Part shown: one piece after another, positions 1 through 7,518 of the stretch
How the letters are laid out: each line of letters begins with the position of its first letter
Position numbering within the stretch: position 1 is the first letter of the stretch
Origin: Oscillospiraceae bacterium
GTDB lineage: Bacteria; Bacillota; Clostridia; Oscillospirales; Ruminococcaceae
Direction: 5' to 3'
DNA length: 51,004 nt
NCBI GenBank assembly: GCA_017847885.1
Contig: JAGAUA010000023.1
Location: 1-51,004 of the forward strand
Made by a program: the position numbers and the translations under genes
The notes under the pieces: model-generated
Told to the model about the DNA's origin: nothing
Database searches by the model: none
The model's input: only the letters and a program-made list of their open reading frames with translations

Positions 1-237
1 GAAAAAACGGAGCAAGGGGTGAAAAATGCGACAGCATTTTGAGGGGAGGCGAACAAGACCGCCTCCCCTTGTTGGAGCTACAAATAAAACTTTTCTTCAA
101 AACAGTCCGGTGGACTGTTTTGAACGAAGCAAAATTTTGTAGTGGGTAGGTCTCCCGTCCCGATTATACGGAAAAATTCGGGCGGAAATAGATTCCGCCC
201 CTACAAAAGCATAAAATCTTCCCTATACATTTTCAAA
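1..237. other. intergenic region with palindromes at window start
   Basis: No gene is supported here. The stretch holds several inverted repeats: a GC-rich hairpin around 41-69 (arms GGGGAGGCG / CGCCTCCCC), a strong hairpin at 98-122 (CAAAACAGTCC, loop GGT, inverse arm), and a palindrome at 179-200 with arms GGGCGGAA / TTCCGCCC followed by CCTAC. The last belongs to the dispersed GGGCGG...CCGCCC(CTAC) family also seen near 4.75, 6.6 and 35.8 kb. Confidence 0.6.
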
Positions 238-273
238 AAAAGCACGCATCCCATAACGGGTCTGCGTGCTTTT
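238..273 (-). terminator. rho-independent terminator of ddh
   Basis: Reading the minus strand, an AAAAGCACGCA arm, a short loop and the inverse arm TGCGTGCTTTT run into a T-rich tail, directly after the ddh stop codon. This is a typical intrinsic terminator. Confidence 0.8.
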
Positions 274-279
274 GATATA

Positions 280-1269
280 TCAGAGCATTGTCGCTCTCAA
301 TTCCTCGCCGCTCTTGGGAGAGAGATATGCAGGCGGAATGTCGAACACCGTCTTTGCGCCGCTTGCGCCCTCCTTGTGAAGCTTGTAAGCCGCTCTTGCG
401 TATGCAACAAGAATACTTGATGTGAACTCGGGGTTTGAGCCAAGCTTGAGGCTGTACTCCACAATATGCTTGGTCTCGCCGTTCACGCCCGTCTGACCGC
501 TTCTGATAACAAAGCCGCCGTGGGGTATGCCGCTGTGGTCGCGGTTAAGCTCTTCCTGGGAAATGAAGTGTACGGTGGTGTCGTAGTCGGCAAAATAGTT
601 GGGCATATTCTTAATCTCCGACTCTATCTTAGCCTTGTCAGCGCCCTCCTTTGCAACAACAAAGCACTCTCTTGTGTGCTTCTGACGTGTGGTAAGCTCG
701 GGATTTGAGCCGCTTCTTACCGCCTCGATAGCCGCTTCAACGGGGATAGTGTACTGCTTTGCATCGGCAACGCCCTCAATTCGTCTGATAGCGTCGGAGT
801 GACCCTGTGAAACGCCCTTGCCCCAGAAGGTGTAATCCTTGCCGTCGGGGAGTATGCAGCTTCCGTAAAGTCTTGCAACGGAGAACATTCCGGGATCCCA
901 GCCCACGGAAATAATGCTTACGTTTCCGCCCTTCTTTGCAGCCGCGTCAACTGCGGGGAAGTATTCGGGTATCTTTGCATGGGTATCAAAGCTGTCGATG
1001 GTGCAGAACATTTCTGCAAGCTTGGGTCCCTGAACAGGCAGATCCGTTGCGCTTCCTCCGCAGAGGATAAGAACGTCAACGTCGTTTTTGTGGTTTTCAA
1101 TGTCGTTAATTGAATAAACGGGAACGTTATCCGTCAGAATTTTAAGAGAGGACGGGTCACGGCGCGTAAACACGCAGGAAAGCACCGTGTCGGGAGTCTG
1201 CCTTATTGCAAGCTCTGTTCCCCTTCCAAGATTTCCGTAGCCAACTATACCAATACGAGTTTTATCCAT
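280..1269 (-). CDS. ddh: meso-diaminopimelate dehydrogenase
   Basis: NADPH-dependent enzyme that makes meso-diaminopimelate directly from tetrahydrodipicolinate, a one-step alternative to the later steps of the lysine/peptidoglycan precursor pathway; cytosolic. The 329-residue product opens with a Rossmann GYGNLG motif at residues 9-14, followed by the family's characteristic IDSFDTHAKIPEY and VGWDPGMFS segments, and ends with the FDIPPAYLSPKSGEELR stretch. Length fits the family (about 320-330). A longer frame reaches 1401, but the ATG at 1267-1269 is preceded by AGAAAGGAA at good spacing and matches the usual MxKxRIGIVGYGN start, so it was chosen. It is monocistronic: own extended -10 promoter upstream and a terminator immediately downstream. 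Identification rests on family knowledge and is firm. Confidence 0.93.
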   Translation of the reverse strand: MDKTRIGIVGYGNLGRGTELAIRQTPDTVLSCVFTRRDPSSLKILTDNVPVYSINDIENHKNDVDVLILCGGSATDLPVQGPKLAEMFCTIDSFDTHAKIPEYFPAVDAAAKKGGNVSIISVGWDPGMFSVARLYGSCILPDGKDYTFWGKGVSQGHSDAIRRIEGVADAKQYTIPVEAAIEAVRSGSNPELTTRQKHTRECFVVAKEGADKAKIESEIKNMPNYFADYDTTVHFISQEELNRDHSGIPHGGFVIRSGQTGVNGETKHIVEYSLKLGSNPEFTSSILVAYARAAYKLHKEGASGAKTVFDIPPAYLSPKSGEELRATML

Positions 1270-1360
1270 GTTTATATGTTCCTTTCTGTGAAAAATGAAA
1301 AATATGTGCAAGAAAGCTGCAAAAACAGCGTTTCGCGGTTTTTCTTGACCTTGTTTACTC

Positions 1361-1388
1361 ATTATAACACATTTTGCAGGATTTGAAA
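1361..1388 (-). promoter_or_regulatory. sigma-A promoter of ddh
   Basis: On the minus strand an extended -10 (TGTTATAAT, -10 hexamer at 1361-1366) with a weak TTTCAA -35 at 1383-1388. It lies about 95 bp upstream of the ddh start codon. Confidence 0.55.
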
Positions 1389-1412
1389 AGAGATTTTGCA
1401 AAATTCTTTAAA

Positions 1413-1446
1413 AAATTTTTTCGGGGCACCCATAAGGTCACCCCGA
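1413..1446 (-). terminator. terminator of the membrane protein gene
   Basis: Minus strand: TTCGGGG arm, CCCCGAA arm, then a run of AAAAAATTTTTT. It lies between the stop at 1451 and the ddh promoter. Confidence 0.65.
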
Positions 1447-1450
1447 ATGT

Positions 1451-2497
1451 TCACATTGTAAATTCATCGGAAAGCGCAATGCTGTCCTTGTCTATCTCGC
1501 CGTAATCATCATTGGAAAAATCAAGGTTTTCATCGTAATCGCCGTTTTCCGGGGCGCTGTCGAAATACTCCAATCCGCCCATATCAAGGGCAGAGGTGTC
1601 AAGGGCGTCCATATCGCCGGGAACAGGCACGGGTGCGGCGGCAGGTTCAGGCTTGGGTTCTTCCTTGGGCTCAGGCTTTTTCACGGGCTTTGCAAAGAAA
1701 TCATCGGGCTGAACAGGCTGGGGGATATCGCACACCTGCACAGGCTCGGGCGCGGTATATTCCTCCGAGAAGCCGTTATCCGCAGCAGGAGCATTGCTCT
1801 CGGGAACAGGGGCAGGAGCAGCGTATCCGCCTGCGGTCTGAGCAGGAGCGGTGTTCGTTATTCTGCGCACAAAAACAATTGCAATAACCGCAAAAATAAC
1901 AAGCAGTACCACGCCTATCGCAAGCTCGCCGTATGCCGAATTGGGGTTGTAGATAACAAGCTGATAAGGTATTATATGCTTTTGGATATCCGACGGATTT
2001 GTGCCGTAAAATTCCGTTTCCATAAACCATTCGGTCATATACTGCATAAGTTCGTCGTCAAGCTTCTTTGCCTTAACCACAACGCCCATTTCGTCAAAGA
2101 CCACATTTTCGTTGCCGTCCCAATACTCCCATGTCTGGTCGCATATCCTGTAAAGAGTATTGCGGTCGGCTTTTTTGCGTGCGGTAACGGTTATGTAAAG
2201 CTCGTTTGCTTCGTCCGCCTCATTGATAAGCGGCATGATAAAGTACTCCTCCGAGGTTTCCGAGGATGTTTCGATGCCGAAGGTCGTATGAGTGGTAGTT
2301 TCGTTTGCGTAGCAGTCGAAAATGTTCATTATATACCCCTGCGCAAAATCGCCTTTTTTGAGCGAAGCCATGCTGTCATAGTTAAAATCGGGAACTGTGC
2401 CGTTAAGCTTGATTATATTTGTTATACCCGAAACAGTTGCCGCAATACCCATAATCAGAATGAAAACAACTACTATGCCTATCCTGAGCTTGTTCAT
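1451..2497 (-). CDS. uncharacterised two-TM membrane protein, Pro-rich cytosolic tail
   Basis: 348 residues, not assigned to a function. Visible parts: an N-terminal transmembrane segment (about residues 6-26, rich in I/V), an extracellular region of about 165 residues with no recognised motif, a second transmembrane segment (near VVLLVIFAVIAIVFV), then an acidic tail of about 140 residues rich in Pro, Ala and Glu (APAPVPESNAPAAD, repeated PKPEPKEE-like runs) that ends EFTM. The ATG at 2495-2497 follows GAAAGGGGA at proper spacing; the upstream ATG at 2530 has no ribosome binding site. It stands alone, with its own promoter (2552-2580) divergent from purA. The layout suggests a membrane-anchored protein with a flexible cytosolic linker. 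Homologues of similar layout are, to my knowledge, of unknown function in Clostridia. Confidence 0.75.
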   Translation of the reverse strand: MNKLRIGIVVVFILIMGIAATVSGITNIIKLNGTVPDFNYDSMASLKKGDFAQGYIMNIFDCYANETTTHTTFGIETSSETSEEYFIMPLINEADEANELYITVTARKKADRNTLYRICDQTWEYWDGNENVVFDEMGVVVKAKKLDDELMQYMTEWFMETEFYGTNPSDIQKHIIPYQLVIYNPNSAYGELAIGVVLLVIFAVIAIVFVRRITNTAPAQTAGGYAAPAPVPESNAPAADNGFSEEYTAPEPVQVCDIPQPVQPDDFFAKPVKKPEPKEEPKPEPAAAPVPVPGDMDALDTSALDMGGLEYFDSAPENGDYDENLDFSNDDYGEIDKDSIALSDEFTM

Positions 2498-2551
2498 AAG
2501 TTTTTCCCCTTTCAATACCCCTATTAACATATAATTTAAAAAGACTTTTTA

Positions 2552-2580
2552 ATTTTAACATATATACTCCGCTTTGGCAA
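2552..2580 (-). promoter_or_regulatory. sigma-A promoter of the membrane protein gene
   Basis: Minus strand TTGCCA (2575-2580), 17-bp spacer, TAAAAT (2552-2557). It lies back to back with the purA promoter, only 18 bp away. Confidence 0.6.
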
Positions 2581-2598
2581 GGTTTTTAGCAAAAAAAG

Positions 2599-2627
2599 TT
2601 GACATACAAGGCTTTATCTGTTATAAT
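2599..2627 (+). promoter_or_regulatory. consensus sigma-A promoter of purA
   Basis: TTGACA at 2599-2604, 17-bp spacer, TATAAT at 2622-2627: a perfect consensus. The transcript would start near 2635 and have a leader of about 60 nt. Confidence 0.85.
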
Positions 2628-2694
2628 ATTCTCTGGTAAATTGCGTGGAAAGGAGCTGCCCCGAGCCGTGCAGGTTGGGGGTATGTGAAAAAAT

Positions 2695-3969
2695 ATGTCT
2701 GCAAATATTGTTATCGGAACCCAGTGGGGCGACGAGGGTAAGGGTAAGGTCATCGACATTCTTGCGTCAAGAGCCGACGTTGTTGTACGCTCCCAGGGCG
2801 GAAACAATGCTGGTCATACCGTTGCAAGCGGCGGCGAGACCTACAAGCTTCACCTCATTCCCTCGGGAATTCTTTATAAGGATACACTTTGTCTTATCGG
2901 CGCAGGCGTTGTTCTCAACCCCGAGGACCTTCTCGGCGAGATTGATTCCCTCGAGGCAAGGGGCATATCCTGCGATAATCTCAGAATAGACCCCAGAGCG
3001 CATATCGTTATGCCCTGGCACATAATCCTTGACGGTCTTTCCGAGGAATTCAGGGGCAATATGGATATCGGTACTACCAAGCGCGGTATCGGTCCTACCT
3101 ACATGGATAAGTACGAGCGTTCGGGCATAAGATTTTACGACCTTATCCACCCCGAGATATTTGCCGAAAAGGCAAGGTCAACGGGCAAGCTCCGCAACAG
3201 CATCATAACCAACGTTTTCGGCGGCGAGGCTGTTGATATTGAAGCAACTATCAAGGAATACACCGAATACGGCAAGCGCCTTGCAAAGTACGAGGCTGAC
3301 GTTTCCGTTCTGGCTTACGAGGCTGCAAAGGCAAACAAGACTATCCTTTTCGAGGGCGCACAGGCTACGCTCCTTGACATCGACTTCGGAACATACCCCT
3401 ATGTTACAAGCTCTCACCCTCTTTCCGCAGGTGTTTGCGTTGGTACAGGCGTGGGTCCCACGGTCATAGACAACATTTACGGCGTTGCAAAGGCTTATAC
3501 AACAAGAGTGGGCAAGGGTCCTTTCCCCACGGAGCTTAACGACGAGACCGGCGACTATATCAGAGAAAAGGGTCACGAGTTCGGTACAATCACAGGCAGA
3601 CCCAGAAGAACGGGCTGGTTTGACTCGGTAATTATCCGCCATGCGGTAAGAGTAAACGGACTTAACTGCCTTGTTATCAACAAGCTTGACACGCTGGCAG
3701 GTATTGATACGCTGAAAATATGCGTTGCATACAAAAAGCCTGACGGCACGGTTGTAAAGGATTTTCCTGCTACCCTTGAAGAGCTTCACGGCTGTGAGCC
3801 TGTTTACGAGGAGCATCCCGGCTTCAACGATGATATTTCCGCTTGCCGCAGCTTTGACGAGCTTCCGCAGGTGTGCAAGGACTACATCAACCGCCTTGAG
3901 GAACTTTGCGAGTGCAAGATTTCCATGATCGGTGTAGGTCCCGACAGAGAGCAGCAGATCGAAAGATAA
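2695..3969 (+). CDS. purA: adenylosuccinate synthase
   Basis: Catalyses GTP-dependent condensation of IMP and aspartate to adenylosuccinate, the first committed step to AMP; cytosolic. The 424-residue protein has the signature GTQWGDEGKGK (residues 8-18, catalytic Asp13), GGNNAGHT with His41, and TTKRGIGPTY near residue 130, and ends in the expected guanine-binding region (VINKLDTLAGIDTLKICV). Full length for the family. The start ATG at 2695 is preceded by GGGGGT 12 bases upstream; an ATG at 2683 in the same frame runs straight into TGA, so it cannot be the start. It is monocistronic, with a perfect promoter upstream and a strong terminator downstream. Confidence 0.96.
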   Translation: MSANIVIGTQWGDEGKGKVIDILASRADVVVRSQGGNNAGHTVASGGETYKLHLIPSGILYKDTLCLIGAGVVLNPEDLLGEIDSLEARGISCDNLRIDPRAHIVMPWHIILDGLSEEFRGNMDIGTTKRGIGPTYMDKYERSGIRFYDLIHPEIFAEKARSTGKLRNSIITNVFGGEAVDIEATIKEYTEYGKRLAKYEADVSVLAYEAAKANKTILFEGAQATLLDIDFGTYPYVTSSHPLSAGVCVGTGVGPTVIDNIYGVAKAYTTRVGKGPFPTELNDETGDYIREKGHEFGTITGRPRRTGWFDSVIIRHAVRVNGLNCLVINKLDTLAGIDTLKICVAYKKPDGTVVKDFPATLEELHGCEPVYEEHPGFNDDISACRSFDELPQVCKDYINRLEELCECKISMIGVGPDREQQIER

Positions 3970-3998
3970 GCCTGCTCACACCAATTTCATAAAAACCG

Positions 3999-4033
3999 AA
4001 ACGGCTGCACATTTTTTGTGCAGCCGTTTTTGT
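3999..4033 (+). terminator. terminator of purA
   Basis: AAACGGCTGCAC, loop ATTTTTT, GTGCAGCCGTTTTT: 12-bp stem with a T tail, 30 bp after the purA stop. Confidence 0.9.
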
Positions 4034-4062
4034 GTAAATAGCGGAGTTTTATCCAAAAGCAC

Positions 4063-4091
4063 TTGACAAAACTATAAGTCGGTGATATAAT
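4063..4091 (+). promoter_or_regulatory. consensus promoter of the TetR gene
   Basis: TTGACA at 4063-4068, 17-bp spacer, TATAAT at 4086-4091. Confidence 0.85.
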
Positions 4092-4094
4092 CAA

Positions 4095-4110
4095 GTAACC
4101 GAACGGTAAC
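4095..4110 (+). promoter_or_regulatory. probable autoregulatory TetR operator
   Basis: Imperfect palindrome GTAACCGAACGGTAAC, core ACCG-AA-CGGT, placed at the predicted transcription start just downstream of the -10. Position and symmetry are typical of self-repressing TetR/AcrR regulators. Confidence 0.6.
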
Positions 4111-4131
4111 TTAGCGATAAGGAGCATTTGT

Positions 4132-4725
4132 ATGGAGGGAAACACAAAAGTAAAAATACTGAAGGACGCGCTTGAACTTTTTTCGCAAAACGGGTACAGC
4201 GGCACTTCCATGAGCGATATCGCCGCAAAGGTCGGCATCACGAAGGCGGCGCTGTATAAGCATTTTTCGGGCAAGGAAGAAATATTTGACCGGCTTCTTG
4301 ATATCGGCGAGGGGTATTACGAAGACAAATTCGGCTCAAGGTCAAGGCTTCCGAAAATTCCCGAATCGGCAGAAGAACTTATGGAGCTGAGCCTTAAGCA
4401 AATCGGATTTACTTTGCACGACCCGGACATAGTGAAGTTCAGAAAGCTGTTTACAATTGAGCAGTTCCGTGACAAAAGAATGGCGGAGCTTGCAACAAAG
4501 CATTTTATCACAGGGCTTGAAGGTATGTATTCGCTTATCTTTGAAAGAATGATGGAAAAAGGAGTATTGAAGCAAGCCGACCCGAATTTTTTAGCATTTG
4601 AGTATGCCGCGCCCATTACGGTGATGATACATTTATGCGACAGACAGCCTGAACATGAGGCGGAAGCTTTAAAGCGTGTCAGACGGCATATTGAATGCTT
4701 TATTTTGCAGTATGCGGTATGCTAA
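4132..4725 (+). CDS. TetR/AcrR-family transcriptional repressor
   Basis: 197 residues. The first 50 residues form the TetR DNA-binding helix-turn-helix (ILKDALELFSQNGYSG, then TSMSDIAAKVGITKAALYKHF), and the rest is the helical ligand-binding and dimerisation domain, not similar enough to a characterised member to name the ligand. Start ATG at 4132 with AAGGAG in front. It has a perfect promoter and a palindromic operator overlapping the start of transcription, so autorepression is likely. No efflux pump or enzyme gene is divergent or co-directional: the neighbours are purA (terminated) and, after a repeat-rich gap, GNAT genes. Its other target, if any, is not visible here. Confidence 0.88.
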   Translation: MEGNTKVKILKDALELFSQNGYSGTSMSDIAAKVGITKAALYKHFSGKEEIFDRLLDIGEGYYEDKFGSRSRLPKIPESAEELMELSLKQIGFTLHDPDIVKFRKLFTIEQFRDKRMAELATKHFITGLEGMYSLIFERMMEKGVLKQADPNFLAFEYAAPITVMIHLCDRQPEHEAEALKRVRRHIECFILQYAVC

Positions 4726-4747
4726 ATTATTGTTTATCCTATAAATC

Positions 4748-4838
4748 GTAGGGGCGGATATTATCCGCCCGACACATTAAATAAACGGGCGGCTGATAGC
4801 CGCCCCTACAATATCGGGACGGGAGACCCGTCCCCTAC
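4748..4838. repeat. dispersed GTAGGGG...CCCCTAC palindromic repeat, three modules
   Basis: Three consecutive palindromes: GGGCGGATATTATCCGCCC, GGGCGGCTGATAGCCGCCC, and CGGGACGGGAGACCCGTCCC, bounded by GTAGGGG on the left and CCCCTAC on the right. Related pieces occur at 139-207, 6616-6640, 6670-6705 and 35809-35829. It behaves like a REP-type extragenic repeat; a transposon origin is possible but no transposase is linked. Confidence 0.7.
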
Positions 4839-4903
4839 AAAATGAATTGCGAATTGGGTGCAGGCTGAGCCTGCAAGGTATTATTTTCAAGGAGGGAAAT
4901 AAA

Positions 4904-5341
4904 ATGATAAGAAAAATGATGAAAAGTGATATCCATTCCTGCAGCGAGATACTTTGCGCAGTTTACAACAATGAGCTGTGGCAGTGCCGCTGGACTGCGG
5001 AGACTGCCTATGCTTATCTTGAGGATTATTTCAATGCACGCAAATTTGCCGGCTTTGTAATGGAGGAAAATGACAAAATTATCGGTGCAATGTTTGCTCA
5101 CGAAAAAATTTGGTGGAACAACAGCGAGCTTTTTATCGACGAGATGTTTGTCCTGCCCGAGCTTCAAAGAAACGGCTACGGAAGTATGCTTATAAAGGTT
5201 GCGGAGGACTATGTCAAGGCGCATAAGCTGGCAGGCTTTACTCTTTCCACAAACAAATATGCTCCTGCGCCGAATTTTTACAGAAAGAACGGCTTCACGG
5301 ACTGTGAGCATATCCTGTTTATGTGCAAGGAAGTTGAATGA
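4904..5341 (+). CDS. GNAT-family N-acetyltransferase
   Basis: 145 residues. It has the GNAT fold signature: the beta-strand DEMFVLPELQ followed by the acetyl-CoA pyrophosphate-binding loop QRNGYGS (about residues 87-95), and a C-terminal NFYRKNGF segment typical of motif B. Substrate unknown. The ATG at 4904 has GGAGGG seven bases upstream; an in-frame ATG at 4847 lies inside the repeat-derived sequence and lacks a ribosome binding site. It is followed 25 bases after its stop by a second GNAT gene with its own ribosome binding site, so the two are probably co-transcribed. Confidence 0.86.
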   Translation: MIRKMMKSDIHSCSEILCAVYNNELWQCRWTAETAYAYLEDYFNARKFAGFVMEENDKIIGAMFAHEKIWWNNSELFIDEMFVLPELQRNGYGSMLIKVAEDYVKAHKLAGFTLSTNKYAPAPNFYRKNGFTDCEHILFMCKEVE

Positions 5342-5366
5342 TACGCGTGAATGAAGGAGGCTGCTT

Positions 5367-5888
5367 ATGATACTTGAAACCGATAGACTTATCCTGCGGA
5401 AGCTTACATATGATGATTTTTCCGACCTTTATGATGTGCTGGCGGACTCCGATATAATGCAGCATTATCCCTATACCTTTGACGAAAACAGGGTAAGAAA
5501 CTGGATAGGCAGAAACATCGAAAGATACCGCACGGACGGATTCGGACTTTGGGCTGTCGTACTGAAAGAAAACGGGAAAATGATAGGCGACTGCGGAATA
5601 ACCATGCAGAACATAAACGGCGAGATGCTGCCCGAGATAGGTTATCACATTAACAAAGCCTATCAGAAAAAGGGCTATGCATCGGAAGCGGCGGCGGGAT
5701 GTATGAGATACGGCTTTGAGGAGCTGAATTTCGGCAGCCTTTATTCCTATATGAAATACACGAATGAGGCGTCCGCTCGGGTTGCCGTAAAAAACGGTAT
5801 GAGCTTTATCGGGGAATATCCCGACCCGGATAACACCGTAACAAGGGTGTATTCAATTACTCGTGACGAGTGGCTGCGTAAAAATTGA
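5367..5888 (+). CDS. GNAT acetyltransferase, RimJ/RimL type
   Basis: 173 residues. The opening ILETDRLILRKLTYDDF is the hallmark of the RimJ/RimL-like GNAT_3 branch, which acetylates N-termini or small amines. The acetyl-CoA loop is YQKKGYASEAA around residues 97-107, followed by an N-E-A-S-A-R segment, also typical. GGAGG lies eight bases before the ATG at 5367. The substrate cannot be told; many such genes detoxify amines or modify ribosomal proteins. Probably co-transcribed with the GNAT gene upstream and possibly the superoxide dismutase gene downstream (115-bp gap). Confidence 0.86.
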   Translation: MILETDRLILRKLTYDDFSDLYDVLADSDIMQHYPYTFDENRVRNWIGRNIERYRTDGFGLWAVVLKENGKMIGDCGITMQNINGEMLPEIGYHINKAYQKKGYASEAAAGCMRYGFEELNFGSLYSYMKYTNEASARVAVKNGMSFIGEYPDPDNTVTRVYSITRDEWLRKN

Positions 5889-6003
5889 TTGAAAGGGGAG
5901 CGGTTTGATAAGCATTTCTTTGAGTTTTTGTATCCTAAGAGGTATCATAACCTTGCGGCGGACAGCATATATATTACCGATATTCTTTGAAAGGTCGGTT
6001 GAT

Positions 6004-6603
6004 ATGAATTTTGATAATTTTTACCCTTACAGCCCCATGCCGCTGCCGTTTGAGCTGAACTCCCTTGCCCCGGACATTACCGAGTATACAATGTATTTTC
6101 ACCATGACAAGCACTACAAGGGCTATCTTGACAAGCTGAATGAAATGCTGAAAAACAGTCCTCTTATGCAGAACGTTCCTTTGGAGGGGCTGACAAAAAT
6201 GGAGGATAACGAGCTGCGCACAAACGCGGGAGGAGTGTACAATCACGAGCTGTACTTCAACTCTCTTACTCCCGATTATCGCTCCCCGTCGGCACGAATG
6301 AGGGGCAAGCTTGAGGAAAATTTCGGCTCGGAGCATGGCTTTTGGCAAAAGGTAAAGGAGTCGGGGGACGCGTTAAAAGGCTCGGGATACATATGGCTTG
6401 CGGAAACTCCTGACGGAAGGCTTGTGCTGAAGCTTTCGCCCAATCAGGAGACCCTTGATTTCGACAGGTACAATCCGCTGCTGAACATAGACGTTTGGGA
6501 GCACGCCTATTACCTCGACAGGCAAAACCGCCGACAGGACTACCTTGACGGGCTTCGTCACTTAATCAACTGGGACCATGCCGAAAAGCGAATGATGAAA
6601 TGA
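6004..6603 (+). CDS. Fe/Mn-type superoxide dismutase
   Basis: Converts superoxide to oxygen and hydrogen peroxide in the cytosol. 199 residues. Ligand positions are recognisable: His in YFHHDKHYKGY, His in GVYNHELYF, and Asp plus His in the family signature DVWEHAYYLD near residue 160. The gap-lining GSGYIWL segment is present. Iron or manganese preference cannot be decided by eye. An in-frame upstream ATG (5905) would add 33 residues unlike the family; the ATG at 6004 follows GAAAGGT and gives the normal length. In an anaerobe this serves oxygen tolerance. It is the last gene of the plus-strand group and is followed by palindromes that can terminate transcription. Confidence 0.93.
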   Translation: MNFDNFYPYSPMPLPFELNSLAPDITEYTMYFHHDKHYKGYLDKLNEMLKNSPLMQNVPLEGLTKMEDNELRTNAGGVYNHELYFNSLTPDYRSPSARMRGKLEENFGSEHGFWQKVKESGDALKGSGYIWLAETPDGRLVLKLSPNQETLDFDRYNPLLNIDVWEHAYYLDRQNRRQDYLDGLRHLINWDHAEKRMMK

Positions 6604-6615
6604 AAACGCAAAAAA

Positions 6616-6640
6616 ACGGGCGGATAATATCCGCCCCTAC
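6616..6640. repeat. dispersed palindrome ending in CCGCCCCTAC
   Basis: ACGGGCGGATA-ATATCCGCCCCTAC: one module of the dispersed family described at 4748-4838. Confidence 0.6.
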
Positions 6641-6669
6641 AAGAAATATTAAGAACAAATTAAAATTTT

Positions 6670-6705
6670 ACGGGCGGAAACATTATTCACATTGTTTCCG
6701 CCCGT
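6670..6705. terminator. bidirectional terminator-like palindrome between sodA-like gene and walJ
   Basis: Arms ACGGGCGGAAAC / GTTTCCGCCCGT around a 12-base loop. On the minus strand the stem is followed by TAAAATTTT, so it can end the walJ-paaK transcript. It shares the GGGCGG arm of the dispersed repeat and may be one that was recruited as a terminator. Confidence 0.6.
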
Positions 6706-6723
6706 CATATTAAAATTAGGTTT

Positions 6724-7500
6724 TTATATCGCGCAAAATCCGCCCCTTGTTTCAACGGGAGCAACAGAAAGTATGTAGTCCTTGTTCCGCACAAATTCAC
6801 TAAGGCAGGAGCTTACTGTCTGGTCGGCAATTTCGGGAGTGTTGTTTTCCTGTGAAAGATGCCCCAGAATGATACGGGTCGTTCCGCTTTTTACAAGCCT
6901 TGCCGCAAATTCGCCGCTGTCGGGGTTGGAAAGATGCCCGTTTTTGGAGAAAATTCGGGTTTTCAGATAGTAGGGGTAAATGCCGTTTCGGAGCATTTCC
7001 ACGTCGTAATTTGCTTCGAGAAGCACGCAGTCCGTGCCGAGAAGCATATTTTCCACCTCGTCGGTAACGTGTCCTAAATCGGTGCATACCGCCGCGGTCT
7101 TGCCGTCCGAAAAGGTTATCTTGTAGCCGCAGGACTCACGGGTATCATGTGGCGTGTTGAAGCACTCCACGGTCATTCCGCAGACCTCCGCGCCGTTTTT
7201 TATCTCCTCATATTCGCCGTTTATCATGCCGCTTCCGCAGAGATAATCAAGGGTAAGGCTCTGTGCAAAAACGGGTGCTTTGACCTTTTTCGTCAGCACG
7301 GCAAGCCCCTTGGTATGGTCGCTGTGCTCGTGGGTAATGAACACCGCCTTTATCGCGTCAACGGTCAGACCGTTAAGCTCCATGGCATTTTTCAGCCGCG
7401 AAAAGGATACGCCGTCGTCAATAAGTATGCCTCCGTTTTTGGAGCCGATGAAAGTGCTGTTGCCCTTGCTGGAGGAAAACAGCGGATAAATTCTTGCCAC
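6724..7500 (-). CDS. walJ: WalJ/YycJ-like metallo-beta-lactamase-fold hydrolase
   Basis: 258 residues with the metallo-beta-lactamase fold. Metal-binding motif HEHSDH at residues 57-62, a later His in NTPHDTRESCGY, Asp/His in CTDLGHVT, and a last His in ILGHLSQENNT, which is the YycJ/WalJ pattern. Family members are thought to act as DNA 5'-exonucleases in repair and sit in the walRK operon in Bacilli; here the gene is far from any walRK and follows paaK on the minus strand with an 18-bp gap, so it is probably co-transcribed with paaK. Start at 7500 follows GGAGCA. Family assignment is firm; cellular role is inferred. Confidence 0.85.
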   Translation of the reverse strand: MARIYPLFSSSKGNSTFIGSKNGGILIDDGVSFSRLKNAMELNGLTVDAIKAVFITHEHSDHTKGLAVLTKKVKAPVFAQSLTLDYLCGSGMINGEYEEIKNGAEVCGMTVECFNTPHDTRESCGYKITFSDGKTAAVCTDLGHVTDEVENMLLGTDCVLLEANYDVEMLRNGIYPYYLKTRIFSKNGHLSNPDSGEFAARLVKSGTTRIILGHLSQENNTPEIADQTVSSCLSEFVRNKDYILSVAPVETRGGFCAI

Positions 7501-7518
7501 GGGTATGCTCCTTCTGCG

